From Actinomycetes bacterium (GTDB lineage Bacteria; Actinomycetota; Acidimicrobiia; Acidimicrobiales; JAJYXR01): DNA of 64,000 bases. A program made the translations under genes and the position numbers. Below the pieces are notes generated by a model. The model saw only the letters and a program-made list of their open reading frames with translations, was not told where the DNA came from and did not search any database. This document shows, piece after piece, positions 6,989-15,321 of the stretch. How positions within the stretch are numbered: position 1 is the first letter of the stretch; each line of letters begins with the position of its first letter. The DNA is taken from positions 1 through 64,000 of the forward strand of contig JAJYXR010000020.1 of assembly GCA_021801795.1 (NCBI GenBank), read 5' to 3'.

Positions 6989-7098
6989 AACACGACTGAC
7001 CGGTCATGCCATCGGTCTTCGGAACCGCTGTCTCGACGCTGGCTTTCGCTCGCATACCTGTCTCAGGCACCGAGCGTGACGGGCTCGCGCCGCGGGTG

Positions 7099-8073
7099 TC
7101 AGCTCAGGAAGGAGTCGATACGTGCCACCACCTGCGGGGCGTCCTGGAATAGGAACCCATGTCCGGCATCTGGATATATCACCAGGCTGGCGTGCGGTAT
7201 CACCTTTGCGAGCTCCTCGTCGTTAGCCTCTGGCACGAGCTCGTCGTCGGCACCGTCTGCCACGAGAGTCGGCACGCTGATGGAGCTGATGCGCCTGCCA
7301 GCGGGATCCGATCCCGCGAGCCAGGCCACGATGGCACTGAGCTGAGCAGCGTCCACCGCGGCGGGTGCCAGGTAGAGGTGCGGATAGGTGGTTATCCCGG
7401 CGATGAACGCCTTCTCGGCAGCTAGATGGCCTGGCGGGAACATGAGCCCGAGCAGGGCACTCAGGTTGCTCGCGCCCGGGTTCGCCAGGGCGGCCGCCGC
7501 TGCAGAGCTCGGTGCTGTCGCGTGGGAGTTGCCCGGCAGGGTCGCGCAGAGGATGAGCCTGCCGACGTCCTCGGGGTGCTCGACCGCGAGGGCCTGGGCG
7601 ATCATTCCCCCCATCGACCAGCCGAGCACTGCCGGCCTGTGCAGGCCAAGCGCGCTTATCAGAGCCGCCGTCTGGCCGGCCATCGCGTCGATGGTGAGCG
7701 TCCCAGGCAACGGAGCAGTCTGGCCGATGCCGGCATTGTCGAAGATGAAGACCTGGTGGCTGCGGGCAAGGGCATCCACGAATGCAGGCTCCCAGGCATC
7801 CATGGAGCCTGAGTAGCCCATCACCATGACCAGCGGGGACCCATGGCCGGTCGCCCTGTAGGACACCGTCCCATCCGAGGTATGCGCCACCTCCACCGGG
7901 ACCTTCACGATAGGAGTTACCGGTAACCGGCTACCTACCCCGGCGTGATCTGAGGCGCTCTTCGTAGCAGCACAAGAGCAGAGCAATGTCAGCGGTATCG
8001 CGATCGCAAGGGCAAACCTGCTCCACGACCTGGAGTGCCCCAGCCGACGCCCGAGTGTTCCCAAGGTGGACAC
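7099..8073 (-). CDS. Exported alpha/beta hydrolase
   Basis: A 324-residue alpha/beta hydrolase. The N terminus (ALAIAIPLTLLCSCAATKSA) is a signal peptide with a plausible lipobox at LCSC. MVMGYSGSMDAWEP carries the oxyanion region, GWSMGGMIAQALA the nucleophile Ser, VADGADDELVPEAN the Asp, and YPDAGHGFLFQDAP the His. It is likely an esterase or lipase acting outside the membrane. It begins with GTG at 8073; TATAGT lies exactly 6 bases upstream (8080-8085), so the mRNA is probably leaderless. A palindromic operator overlaps that -10 box and links the gene to the CoA-synthetase genes at 22-27 kb. Confidence 0.85.
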   Translation of the reverse strand: MSTLGTLGRRLGHSRSWSRFALAIAIPLTLLCSCAATKSASDHAGVGSRLPVTPIVKVPVEVAHTSDGTVSYRATGHGSPLVMVMGYSGSMDAWEPAFVDALARSHQVFIFDNAGIGQTAPLPGTLTIDAMAGQTAALISALGLHRPAVLGWSMGGMIAQALAVEHPEDVGRLILCATLPGNSHATAPSSAAAAALANPGASNLSALLGLMFPPGHLAAEKAFIAGITTYPHLYLAPAAVDAAQLSAIVAWLAGSDPAGRRISSISVPTLVADGADDELVPEANDEELAKVIPHASLVIYPDAGHGFLFQDAPQVVARIDSFLS

Positions 8074-8081
8074 GCCAGGAC

Positions 8082-8095
8082 TATAACACGTTCTA
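8082..8095. promoter_or_regulatory. KstR/TetR-like operator
   Basis: TATAACACGTTCTA matches the published KstR consensus TnnAACnnGTTnnA at every fixed position. It overlaps the putative -10 box TATAGT (minus strand, 8080-8085) of the hydrolase gene, so bound repressor would block transcription. Related sites lie at 22322 and 25429. Confidence 0.6.
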
Positions 8096-8288
8096 TCTAC
8101 CTGACTCCAGGCGAGAGTGCCCCGTCCGTCAGGGCGAGGTAGTTCACTGGCGCAAGGCGGGGCTGGCTGGTCGGTCGCCGCCTACCAGTGCACCTGACGG
8201 GCGAACCGACCCGCCGAGCTGTGGGCGCTAGGTCGCCGCTACCCGCTGCCTGGCGTCCAGTAGCCTCCGCCGGCAGGCCCGCAATGGA

Positions 8289-9410
8289 TCAGCCAGCCCC
8301 CACCGGCTGTGCGACTCCCGCCCCGGTCTTCAGTATGCCCATCCTCTCCAGCATCACCTTCAGGTCGTGGGGGTTCGTAGCGGCGTTCATGGCCTCGCGC
8401 AGGTCGATGGTCCCGTCCTGGAGTAGCAGTGCCAGCGACTGGTCGAATGTCCTCATCCCGTAGTACTCGCCGTCGGCGATTATCTGGTCGATGTCGGCCG
8501 TCTGGACCGGGTCGAGGATGGCCTGCTGGATGCGCCCGTTCACCACCATGATCTCCAGGGCCGGCACTCGGCCGTTACCGTCGGCCTTCGGCACAAGGCG
8601 CTGGCAGACCGTGCCCTTCAGCGCCCCGGCAAGGCTCACCCTGATCTGGCCCTGCTGGTGGGGAGGGAAGAAGTCGACAATGCGGTTCACCGTCTCGGTG
8701 GCCGTCGTCGTGTGGAGCGTGGAGAAGACCAGGTGACCGGTCTCTGCAGCGGTGAGCGCGGTGTAGACGGTTTCGGTGTCGCGCACCTCGCCGACGAGTA
8801 TCACGTCTGGATCCTGGCGCAGGACGACCCTCATGGCCGAGGCGAAGCTGTCGGTGTCGAACCCGATCTCACGCTGGTCTATGGCGGCCAGATCATCTCT
8901 GTGTAGGTACTCCACGGGATCCTCGATGGTTATCACGTGACACGCCCGGGTGTGGTTTATGTGGTCGACCATCGCCGCCAGGGTCGTAGACTTTCCCGAG
9001 CCCGTCGGCCCGGTTACGAGAACCAGACCGCGCTGCTCCTCGGCTAGCCGGCGGACGGTATCGGGAAGCCCCAGCTCCGTGATGGTCGCGGCGTTCGTGC
9101 GGACCCGCCTCATCGCGAGCGCAACGGAGGAGCGCTGGTAGAAGGCGTTCGTGCGGAATCGGCCTAGGCCGGGAACGCTGTATGCGAAGTCCGCCTCATG
9201 CTTCTCGTTGAAGGTGTCGAGGAGCCTCGCTGGGATGATGGACTCGGCCAGCGCACGGGTCTCGTCGGCGGTAAATCTCGGCTCGTCGTCAAGGGTTCGC
9301 AGGTAGCCGTTGATACGCATGCGCGGAGGGGCTCCCGCCTTCAGGTGAAGGTCCGACCCGTCGAGGTCGTCTAGGAGATGCAACAGCCGATCGAGGTCGC
9401 CACGGTCCAT
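8289..9410 (-). CDS. pilT: PilT-type twitching-motility ATPase
   Basis: A 373-residue PilT/PilU-family hexameric ATPase, which powers type IV pilus retraction at the inner face of the membrane. The N-terminal PAS-like part has GSDLHLKAGAPPRMRINGYL. Walker A is GPTGSGKST (134-142), the Asp box is ITIEDPVEYLH, Walker B is DPDVILVGEVRD, and the His box is TGHLVFSTLHTTTA. Length matches the family. No other pilus gene lies in the window, so it is isolated here; the rest of the system would be elsewhere. Confidence 0.93.
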   Translation of the reverse strand: MDRGDLDRLLHLLDDLDGSDLHLKAGAPPRMRINGYLRTLDDEPRFTADETRALAESIIPARLLDTFNEKHEADFAYSVPGLGRFRTNAFYQRSSVALAMRRVRTNAATITELGLPDTVRRLAEEQRGLVLVTGPTGSGKSTTLAAMVDHINHTRACHVITIEDPVEYLHRDDLAAIDQREIGFDTDSFASAMRVVLRQDPDVILVGEVRDTETVYTALTAAETGHLVFSTLHTTTATETVNRIVDFFPPHQQGQIRVSLAGALKGTVCQRLVPKADGNGRVPALEIMVVNGRIQQAILDPVQTADIDQIIADGEYYGMRTFDQSLALLLQDGTIDLREAMNAATNPHDLKVMLERMGILKTGAGVAQPVGAG

Positions 9411-9542
9411 ATAGAGCTAGTCTAGGCTCTTTCGACTCCACATGCGTGCGCCCGATGGCATCGTTCACCCTGAAAGTGACAACATCATGATCGTGCATTC
9501 GAACTGGAAGGCTCTATCTGCAGATCTATCGAGGCCAGGGGC

Positions 9543-10400
9543 ATGAGCAGCGACTGGGTACCGCCGCCGCCCGCTCCGGCACCCGAGCCATGGTCCGCCC
9601 CACCTCCACCGCCTGGGCCACCGCCTGGGTCCCCAGCCGCTCCCGCTCCGGGATCCGCTCCGCCGCCGCCCGCTCCGGCACCCGAGCCATGGTCCGCCCC
9701 ACCTCCACCGCCTGGGCCACCGCCTGGGCCACCTCCGGGGCCACCGCCTGGGCCCGGAGGACCGGGAATGGTGACGTCACCACCTGGGTCGGCGTGGGCA
9801 TCCGAGTGGTCTCCTCCACCAGCGCCTCCCCTCGCGCCGCCCGCCTGGGAGGCACCTGGGACGCCAGGTCCTGGCGGCACTCCAGGCACGCTGCCAGGAG
9901 CACCCGGTAGCAGTCCTGCTGGCTATCCGGCCCTGAGCAGCTCATTTACCCCGGCACCGGCTGACCAGGTGAGCATAGGGGATGCCTACCTGCTCACCGA
10001 GGATGCGGGTGGGCCACTCGCCGTGCCGGGTCTCGGTCTGGTGGTCGACCAGATCGGCGTCACGGTGCTGAAGCCGGGAGGCACCGTAGGTGCCGTCATC
10101 GCCTGGACCGAGATCGTCTCGGTGGATGCGTCCGAGCGCTCCACCACGCCTGGGGGCACGCCGGCGCTGGTGCTGAAGGTCGCTGACACGCTGAAGACCC
10201 ACCGCTTCGTCCTGCCAAGCTCCGATCCCGAGGGACTGCAGCACGCCATATCGGAGCTCGCTGCCCGCTCGGGCGTCTCGGGTGCCAGGCGAGACGGTCA
10301 GCGCAGGCTCCGACCCATACTGGTAGGTGCGGTGGTGGTGGTAGTGGCAGCGGTGGTAGCTGTACTGCTGCTTGCTAGCTCCGGAGCCATAAAGCTCTGA
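9543..10400 (+). CDS. Proline-rich protein with a C-terminal membrane anchor
   Basis: A 285-residue protein. The first ~120 residues are Pro-rich, with two copies of APAPEPWSAPPPPPGPPPG. Residues ~140-245 form a folded domain (VSIGDAYLLTEDAGGPLAVP, then GLVVDQIGVTVLKPGG and LVLKVADTLKTHRFVLP) that looks PH-like: beta strands followed by a helix. The end is a single membrane helix (ILVGAVVVVVAAVVAVLLLA) after a basic stretch. It is therefore probably tail-anchored with a cytoplasmic Pro-rich arm. It is divergent from pilT, but no functional link is shown. The family is not recognised. Confidence 0.7.
   Translation: MSSDWVPPPPAPAPEPWSAPPPPPGPPPGSPAAPAPGSAPPPPAPAPEPWSAPPPPPGPPPGPPPGPPPGPGGPGMVTSPPGSAWASEWSPPPAPPLAPPAWEAPGTPGPGGTPGTLPGAPGSSPAGYPALSSSFTPAPADQVSIGDAYLLTEDAGGPLAVPGLGLVVDQIGVTVLKPGGTVGAVIAWTEIVSVDASERSTTPGGTPALVLKVADTLKTHRFVLPSSDPEGLQHAISELAARSGVSGARRDGQRRLRPILVGAVVVVVAAVVAVLLLASSGAIKL
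9561..9728 (+). repeat. Two-copy 99-bp-period in-frame repeat
   Basis: A block of about 68 bp beginning CCGCCGCCGCCCGCTCCGG is nearly identical at 9561 and 9660. The period is 99 bp, so each copy adds exactly 33 residues to the Pro-rich arm. Confidence 0.75.
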
Positions 10401-10416
10401 TACGCGACGGCCGGCA

Positions 10417-10505
10417 GTGCGAAACGCGCCACCGCCGGCACCTAACCTGAGGCGGGGACCCGGTGCTCGATCGGCTCGGGCGGTGGGAAATGCGCCACCG
10501 TCGGC
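10417..10505 (+). repeat. 23-bp direct repeat pair upstream of the LuxR-type regulator gene
   Basis: GTGCGAAACGCGCCACCG (+5 bases) at 10417-10439 and GTGGGAAATGCGCCACCG (+5 bases) at 10483-10505 agree at 20 of 23 positions and are 66 bp apart. The first copy lies in a GCCGGC…GCCGGC inverted repeat (10410-10439) just after the upstream stop, which could act as a terminator. The second contains CGGTGG…CCACCG. They could be regulator binding sites. Confidence 0.45.
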
Positions 10506-10550
10506 CATGAACATCCCTACGATGGTCATGGTGAACGAAAACAGACGAGC

Positions 10551-11369
10551 GTGGATCTAGTGGCCGTGGGCGTCACCACGTCTGTGGTCATAGTCGACGA
10601 CCATGCACTGCTGAGAGCCGGTACCGCCCAGATACTGCGCGAAGCCGGCGGGTTCGAGATCGTGGGCGAGGCAGCCGATGCCCGAGCAGCGATGGATGCC
10701 GTCATGTCCACACGCCCCGACGCGGTCCTCGTAGATATACGCCTGCCTGATGCCAACGGCATCGACCTCGCCCGCAGGCTGATCGAGGCCTGCCGCGACT
10801 CCTCCTCCGAGTGGCAGTGCAAGGTGATAGTGCTCTCTGCCTACGATGACGATGACTACGTCCAGGCTGCGATGGACGCCGGTGTGGCGGGCTACCTGTT
10901 GAAGACGATGCCGGCGGGTGAACTGGTACAAGCCGTGAGAGCCGCCTGCCTGGGTACCACCGTCCTCGACCCTGCAGTCTCACGGAGGCTCTCACGGTAC
11001 GGCGAGCCTGCGCTGGCCAGGTCCTCGGCTGCCATGACCAGAAAACCGGGCACCCTTGACAGAGCTTCTGGCAGTTATGGACTCTCTGGGCAGCACGCCG
11101 GTCGCACCGGCACGCAAGCTGGACCGGCGTCGCCAGGAACCCCCTGGTACGCAGCACTCACCGAACGCGAGCGGGCTGTGGCGGAGCTGGTGGTAGATGG
11201 CCTGGCGAACAAGGAGGTGGCCCGCAGGCTCGGAATCAGCACGAGGACGGTGGAGGGTCACCTGAACCACGTCTTCGAGAAGCTGGGCACCCGATCGCGT
11301 ACAGCCCTGGTCCGGATAGCCCTGTCAGGCGCGCGAGGATCCGGGCAGGATTCCGGGGACGCGTCCTGA
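10551..11369 (+). CDS. LuxR/NarL-family response regulator
   Basis: A 272-residue protein. The receiver domain (residues 10-130) has VIVDDHALLRAG, phospho-acceptor Asp62 in VLVDIRLPDANG, and YLLKTMPAGEL with the conserved Lys. A Gly/Ser-rich linker follows, then a GerE helix-turn-helix (~205-262: LTERERAVAELVVDGLANKE, then VARRLGISTRTVEGHLN). It sits 52 bases upstream of a matching histidine kinase and should be its partner. It starts at GTG 10551; other GTGs at 10560 and 10566 are possible. Confidence 0.9.
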   Translation: MDLVAVGVTTSVVIVDDHALLRAGTAQILREAGGFEIVGEAADARAAMDAVMSTRPDAVLVDIRLPDANGIDLARRLIEACRDSSSEWQCKVIVLSAYDDDDYVQAAMDAGVAGYLLKTMPAGELVQAVRAACLGTTVLDPAVSRRLSRYGEPALARSSAAMTRKPGTLDRASGSYGLSGQHAGRTGTQAGPASPGTPWYAALTERERAVAELVVDGLANKEVARRLGISTRTVEGHLNHVFEKLGTRSRTALVRIALSGARGSGQDSGDAS

Positions 11370-11421
11370 GAGACGTGGTATCCACCGCAGGCTTCGTGGT
11401 CTATCTCGGGGCAGTCGCCTG

Positions 11422-13071
11422 ATGAGCGCCGGACATGCCAGGCCGGGACCCCACGAGAGAGGCCAGGGATCCTCGAGCGATGTCCGAAAGGAGCACCCAG
11501 AGGCGGGTCGGCAGCCCAGCCGCTTCTACTCCGACGGCAGGTTCTGGCTGACCCAGGTGGCAGTGGCCCTGATCTGGCTGGCACGCCTAACGGCCGACCT
11601 CATGCTCGGCCATGGGCTCGCACCCCAGACGCCTGAGTTCACCACCGTCGGGCTCTTCCTGGTGCCGGTCCTCTACGCGACCCTCGAGTTCGAGCTAGAC
11701 GGCGGCCTCGCGACCGTCTCATGGGTAGCTCTGCTCACCGTCCCCCGGGCAGTCGACTTCGCCCACAAGGCCTCGCCAGTGGGCGTGTGGGCTGACATCA
11801 TGCAGGTGCTGGTGCTGCTGGTGCTCGCAGCGATTGTCGGCCGACGGGTGACCGCAGAGCATCAGGCCACCCTGAGGGCCGAATCGGCCCGCCAGGCTCA
11901 CCTCGATGCCGAGGCCAGGTACCGGCAGCTGTTCGCGTCCAACGCCGCGCCGATCCTCCTGGTCGACGGCGATGGGATGGTAATGGAGGCGAACTGGGCT
12001 GCCGAGGAGATATTCGCCCGGCCCACTCCGAACCAGCCTGAGCCACCTGACGGGATCGACCGGCGCAGGTGCATAGGCCAGTCCCTCGCGGGCCTGATCG
12101 GTCCAGAGGCCGCCCAGCATGTCTGGGCTGCGGCCAGAGCTTCAGCCGGAGAGCAGGGCCATGGCTCCCCCTACCCAGCTCATCGAGCTGAGAAACCGAG
12201 TTCTTCAACCCGAGAGTTGGCAGCTACGCAGCCACCGGGATCGCCCCAGCGTGATGGGCACACCGTAGCTCCGCTGAACGTCACCGATGTGATCCGCCTG
12301 GATGCCCCGGACGCACCGCTTCTGTTCAGGCCGCGCGCGACCCTCCTCGGTGCCCCTGGTGCCGAGCTCCTCCAGGTAGTGCTCCAGGACGTCACCGCCG
12401 AGACGAACCGCCAGGAGTGGATGGAGGCCTTTGCAGGCAGCGTCCTCCAGGCCCAGGAGGACGAACGCAGGCGCATCGCCCAGGAGCTCCACGACGGTCC
12501 TCTCCAGGGTCTGGTCTACCTCTGCCGCCAGATAGACCAGACCGAGGCCCCGCCGGAGCTGCGTGAGACTGCACAGGATCTGGTGACCGAGCTTCGCGAC
12601 CTGGCCCGTGGCCTGCGTCCCTCCGTCCTCGACGACCTCGGCCTGGTGGCATCCATCAAGCACCTCCTCGGCGAGCTCGAATCTCGTTCGGCTATCAGCA
12701 CCTCCTTCGGCGTAGCCGGAGAACCCACACGACTGGCCCCCGGCGTCGAGCTCGCACTCTTCAGGGTCACCCAGGAAGCACTCTCGAACGTCGAGCGCCA
12801 TGCCGGCGCCAGCCACGTGGCGGTCGGCCTCAGCTTCGACCGGCGGGGCACCAGGCTACTGGTGAGTGACGACGGGGCCGGATTCGACGCCGCCGCCTCA
12901 CCACGGCCCGTCAGGCCAGGTTCCCTCGGCATGACCGGGATGCACGAGCGCATAGCCCTGGTCGGGGGCAGCCTCCAGCTCCACTCGGAGCCAGGGTCGG
13001 GCACCACTGTCGACGCCTGGGTGCCTATCGGATCACCTCTTACCCATCAGCCTCTCGGCCATCCAGGATGA
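11422..13071 (+). CDS. Membrane-associated sensor histidine kinase (HisKA_3, DevS/NarX-like)
   Basis: A 549-residue kinase. Membrane helices lie around residues 42-62, 74-110 and 126-142. A PAS-like sensor follows (~165-330: YRQLFASNAAPILLVDGDG). The dimerisation box is ERRRIAQELHDGPLQGLVYL with His357. The C-terminal HATPase has ALFRVTQEALSNVERHAGAS and LLVSDDGAGFDAAA plus GSLGMTGMHERIALVGGSL. It should phosphorylate the LuxR-type regulator encoded just upstream. The signal is unknown; no haem or GAF motif is obvious. Confidence 0.9.
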   Translation: MSAGHARPGPHERGQGSSSDVRKEHPEAGRQPSRFYSDGRFWLTQVAVALIWLARLTADLMLGHGLAPQTPEFTTVGLFLVPVLYATLEFELDGGLATVSWVALLTVPRAVDFAHKASPVGVWADIMQVLVLLVLAAIVGRRVTAEHQATLRAESARQAHLDAEARYRQLFASNAAPILLVDGDGMVMEANWAAEEIFARPTPNQPEPPDGIDRRRCIGQSLAGLIGPEAAQHVWAAARASAGEQGHGSPYPAHRAEKPSSSTRELAATQPPGSPQRDGHTVAPLNVTDVIRLDAPDAPLLFRPRATLLGAPGAELLQVVLQDVTAETNRQEWMEAFAGSVLQAQEDERRRIAQELHDGPLQGLVYLCRQIDQTEAPPELRETAQDLVTELRDLARGLRPSVLDDLGLVASIKHLLGELESRSAISTSFGVAGEPTRLAPGVELALFRVTQEALSNVERHAGASHVAVGLSFDRRGTRLLVSDDGAGFDAAASPRPVRPGSLGMTGMHERIALVGGSLQLHSEPGSGTTVDAWVPIGSPLTHQPLGHPG

Positions 13072-13169
13072 GCGACACTGGCCTCAGTGACCAGGGCTTA
13101 CCTGGACAGCAATGAAATCGCAACACCTCCGACCCCGTTCCGTCGCGGGCAATCTGCGATGATCGTGGT

Positions 13170-13658
13170 GTGGACCGAATCGACACCCCCACCGGCGCGG
13201 ACGGCCCCTCGGCGAGCGAGCAGACGCGGCGCTGGCGAACCTCACGATCCCGCTGGAGCAAGCCCACCAAGAGAACCCCTGCTGCCATCGCGGCGCGGGA
13301 GGAGTCATCGGGCACATCGGAGCCGCCGGCTAGGAGCACCGGTGACAGGGGGCGGGCTCCCGCGGAGCCCTTCGTGCTCGATTCCTGTCATAGCACCTGG
13401 ATATTCGACCCAGCTCGTATGCGCTTCAGGCGGATACTGAAGGGCCTCGACGTCGACGCGGCGCGAGCGACCACCGATTGGCGACCCTACTTCGGGCTCG
13501 AGATCGACCAGGTTTCCGATTCCTTCGTGGTCCTCCTGAACCAGGAGGGGAGCAGGCTGCTCAGGTCATGGCGACATGTCGACCACTGCCCCCAGTGCGG
13601 CGGGGAGCCGACTGTCGAGCTGAGCCGGAAGGACCTGCTGAGCGCCATCAGGCACTGA
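13170..13658 (+). CDS. Conserved-looking hypothetical protein
   Basis: A 162-residue protein with a disordered basic N terminus (Arg/Ser/Thr-rich, ~1-65) and a compact C-terminal domain: FVLDSCHSTWIFDPARMRFR, then WRPYFGLEIDQVSDSFVVLL and LLRSWRHVDHCPQCGGEP. The late CPQC pair could bind metal together with nearby His residues. The start is uncertain (GTG 13170 chosen) and the real protein may begin later. I do not recognise the family. It is not obviously coupled to the kinase gene 99 bases upstream. Confidence 0.58.
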   Translation: MDRIDTPTGADGPSASEQTRRWRTSRSRWSKPTKRTPAAIAAREESSGTSEPPARSTGDRGRAPAEPFVLDSCHSTWIFDPARMRFRRILKGLDVDAARATTDWRPYFGLEIDQVSDSFVVLLNQEGSRLLRSWRHVDHCPQCGGEPTVELSRKDLLSAIRH

Positions 13659-13984
13659 ACGCCTCTGCCGGTCGCGAAGAGGACTGCCGGGTCCGCAGGC
13701 CGGGGGCAGGGCAGGGCAGGGCAGGTGGCCCGACCTGCCAGGCTTATCGGACACATGTCGCGCTCGCTCCGTTATGGGGCGGCGCAGGGATGAAACCTTG
13801 GACCCGACCCGCTGCCTGGGCTACGCTGTCCAAGGACCACCGTCCTGAACAGGGAACGTCCGCGAGCAGTCGGTGGATGGTGCATGGGCCACACCATGCA
13901 TGCGAGCTAAGCCCAGTGGAGTAGTTCCAGTGCGGATGTCCGATGACGGTGCAAGCGAATGTGCGTCGAGGGGAGAGTCCCACC
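13659..13984 (+). other. Long 5' region with several hairpins, upstream of the Pro-rich gene
   Basis: This 326-base gap has no gene. It holds a GGGCA run (about 13705-13720) and then inverted repeats: CCTTGGAC (13796-13803) with GTCCAAGG (13828-13835), and TGCATGG (13881-13887) with CCATGCA (13894-13900). A weaker GACG/CGTC pair lies at 13945/13964. It may be a structured leader RNA. I compared it mentally with c-di-GMP, c-di-AMP, cobalamin and TPP motifs and saw no match. Confidence 0.3.
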
Positions 13985-15211
13985 ATGACGATGGAGAGCC
14001 AGCCGACCGGTGACCAGCCGTCATCGAGTGAGCTCGTCCGCTCGATGGCCCTGTCGTCAGCCGAGCTATGGCACGAGCTTCTCGAGCGTCTCACCGAGGT
14101 GCAGCAGAGCCAAGCTGCACTGGCCAGAGCCATCGAGGAGCTGGGCACCATCGTAAGAGGTGCCCTCTCCAGCGTGGGCGTTCCGGCCGGTCCGGCTGTC
14201 GAACCAGGCTCAGTCGCTCCGCTCGCGCCGGCGCCCACCACCGGTTCGCTCGGATCGCTGCCCCCTCCGCCGGCAGCTCAGACCCCCTCCTCACCTGACG
14301 TGGTGGATGCCCTGCTCGGAGCAGCACCGCCCCCGCCCACAGCACCAGCACCAGAGACACCCACAGCAGCACCCAGTGCACCTCCCGCGGTGCCCGAACC
14401 GCTTTTCTACGTGCCGCCTCTGATGGAGACCAAGGCGGCTGAGGACCAGGCACTGGCCCCGACGGCCGGAGCTGCTCGCCCTGATGCACCGGACCTGACA
14501 GAACCCTTCCAGACGCCTCCCCCGCCTCCACGCTCAGAGACGCCTCCGCTGACGGTGCTCCCTCCTGTCACCGCGAACCTGACTCCCGACGCCGTCGACG
14601 CACTGCTGGCCGGGGAGTTCGGACCAGGGGCGATCCCTTCGAATCCGCTGGGCGCGTTCTCGGTATCGGGTGCCCCCACCAGCCCTGAAGCACCCGCGCC
14701 GCCCGTGCATGCGGACCAGAGCAGCCAGGGGTCACCGCCGGTCGCCTCTTCCCAGCCCGATCTCCTCGACTCGCTGCTAGGCAGCGAGTTCGTATCGGCA
14801 TCCTCGCTCCCGCCCCAGGCAGCCCCAGCCCCGCAGTCACCGGCAGGCAGCTTCCCGGCAACCGGCCAGTGGGCACCCCATCCTGGACCGCCTCCGCCAC
14901 CGCCAGGGTTCGCCGTTACCCCTGAGGCCATCCTCGGGATACCCGGCCAGGCTGCACAGCCAGGTATGGGGCAGGCGCCCCCTCCCCCTGGCCCACCTCC
15001 ACCCCCGGATGGACCCCCAGGTGGTGCGGGGCAGTGGCAGCCGCCGGACGCTGGTGGAGGACCGAGCGACGCGATGTCACTGGCCACCGAGATCCTAGGT
15101 GCCGCTCCAGCCCCGCCGACCCCGGAGGACGAGGCAGCCGCCGAGCTGCCATTCGCCGAGGACGTCATCGTTCGTGGTCGCCGCAGGGCTCGCTTCAGCC
15201 TGCGGCGCTGA
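13985..15211 (+). CDS. Proline-rich scaffold-like protein with repeated PDxxDxLL motifs
   Basis: A 408-residue protein. Residues ~12-62 form a predicted coiled coil (SSELVRSMALSSAELWHELL, then ERLTEVQQSQAALARAIEEL). The rest is Pro/Ala-rich and disordered, with a short motif repeated at regular distance: PDVVDALLG (104-112), PDAVDALLA (201-209), PDLLDSLLG (258-266) and a weaker PEAILG (313-318). The C terminus is basic (VRGRRRARFSLRR). The ATG at 13985 is chosen because GAGGGGAGAG lies 8 bases upstream. Motif repeats on a flexible arm suggest a multivalent docking protein. The family is not recognised. Confidence 0.68.
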   Translation: MTMESQPTGDQPSSSELVRSMALSSAELWHELLERLTEVQQSQAALARAIEELGTIVRGALSSVGVPAGPAVEPGSVAPLAPAPTTGSLGSLPPPPAAQTPSSPDVVDALLGAAPPPPTAPAPETPTAAPSAPPAVPEPLFYVPPLMETKAAEDQALAPTAGAARPDAPDLTEPFQTPPPPPRSETPPLTVLPPVTANLTPDAVDALLAGEFGPGAIPSNPLGAFSVSGAPTSPEAPAPPVHADQSSQGSPPVASSQPDLLDSLLGSEFVSASSLPPQAAPAPQSPAGSFPATGQWAPHPGPPPPPPGFAVTPEAILGIPGQAAQPGMGQAPPPPGPPPPPDGPPGGAGQWQPPDAGGGPSDAMSLATEILGAAPAPPTPEDEAAAELPFAEDVIVRGRRRARFSLRR

Positions 15212-15321
15212 CTGCCGATACATCTCAGCGTTGCCCCGAGACTTCTCGCCAAAGAGGGAGTCTCGGCAGACCGGCTACCTGGGGGGACATCCGCATACCG
15301 GCTAGCTGCGGGAGCGAAAGC

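Noticed and set aside
13040..13339. Minus-strand frame of 99 codons between the kinase and hypothetical genes
   Set aside because: No RBS and no protein-like pattern, and it overlaps the plus-strand hypothetical gene.
13659..13984. Known riboswitch (c-di-GMP, c-di-AMP, cobalamin, TPP)
   Set aside because: The diagnostic conserved cores of these classes could not be found; only generic hairpins are present.
14407..15252. Minus-strand Gly-rich open frame
   Set aside because: It is antisense to the Pro-rich scaffold gene; poly-Pro codons read backwards as Gly.
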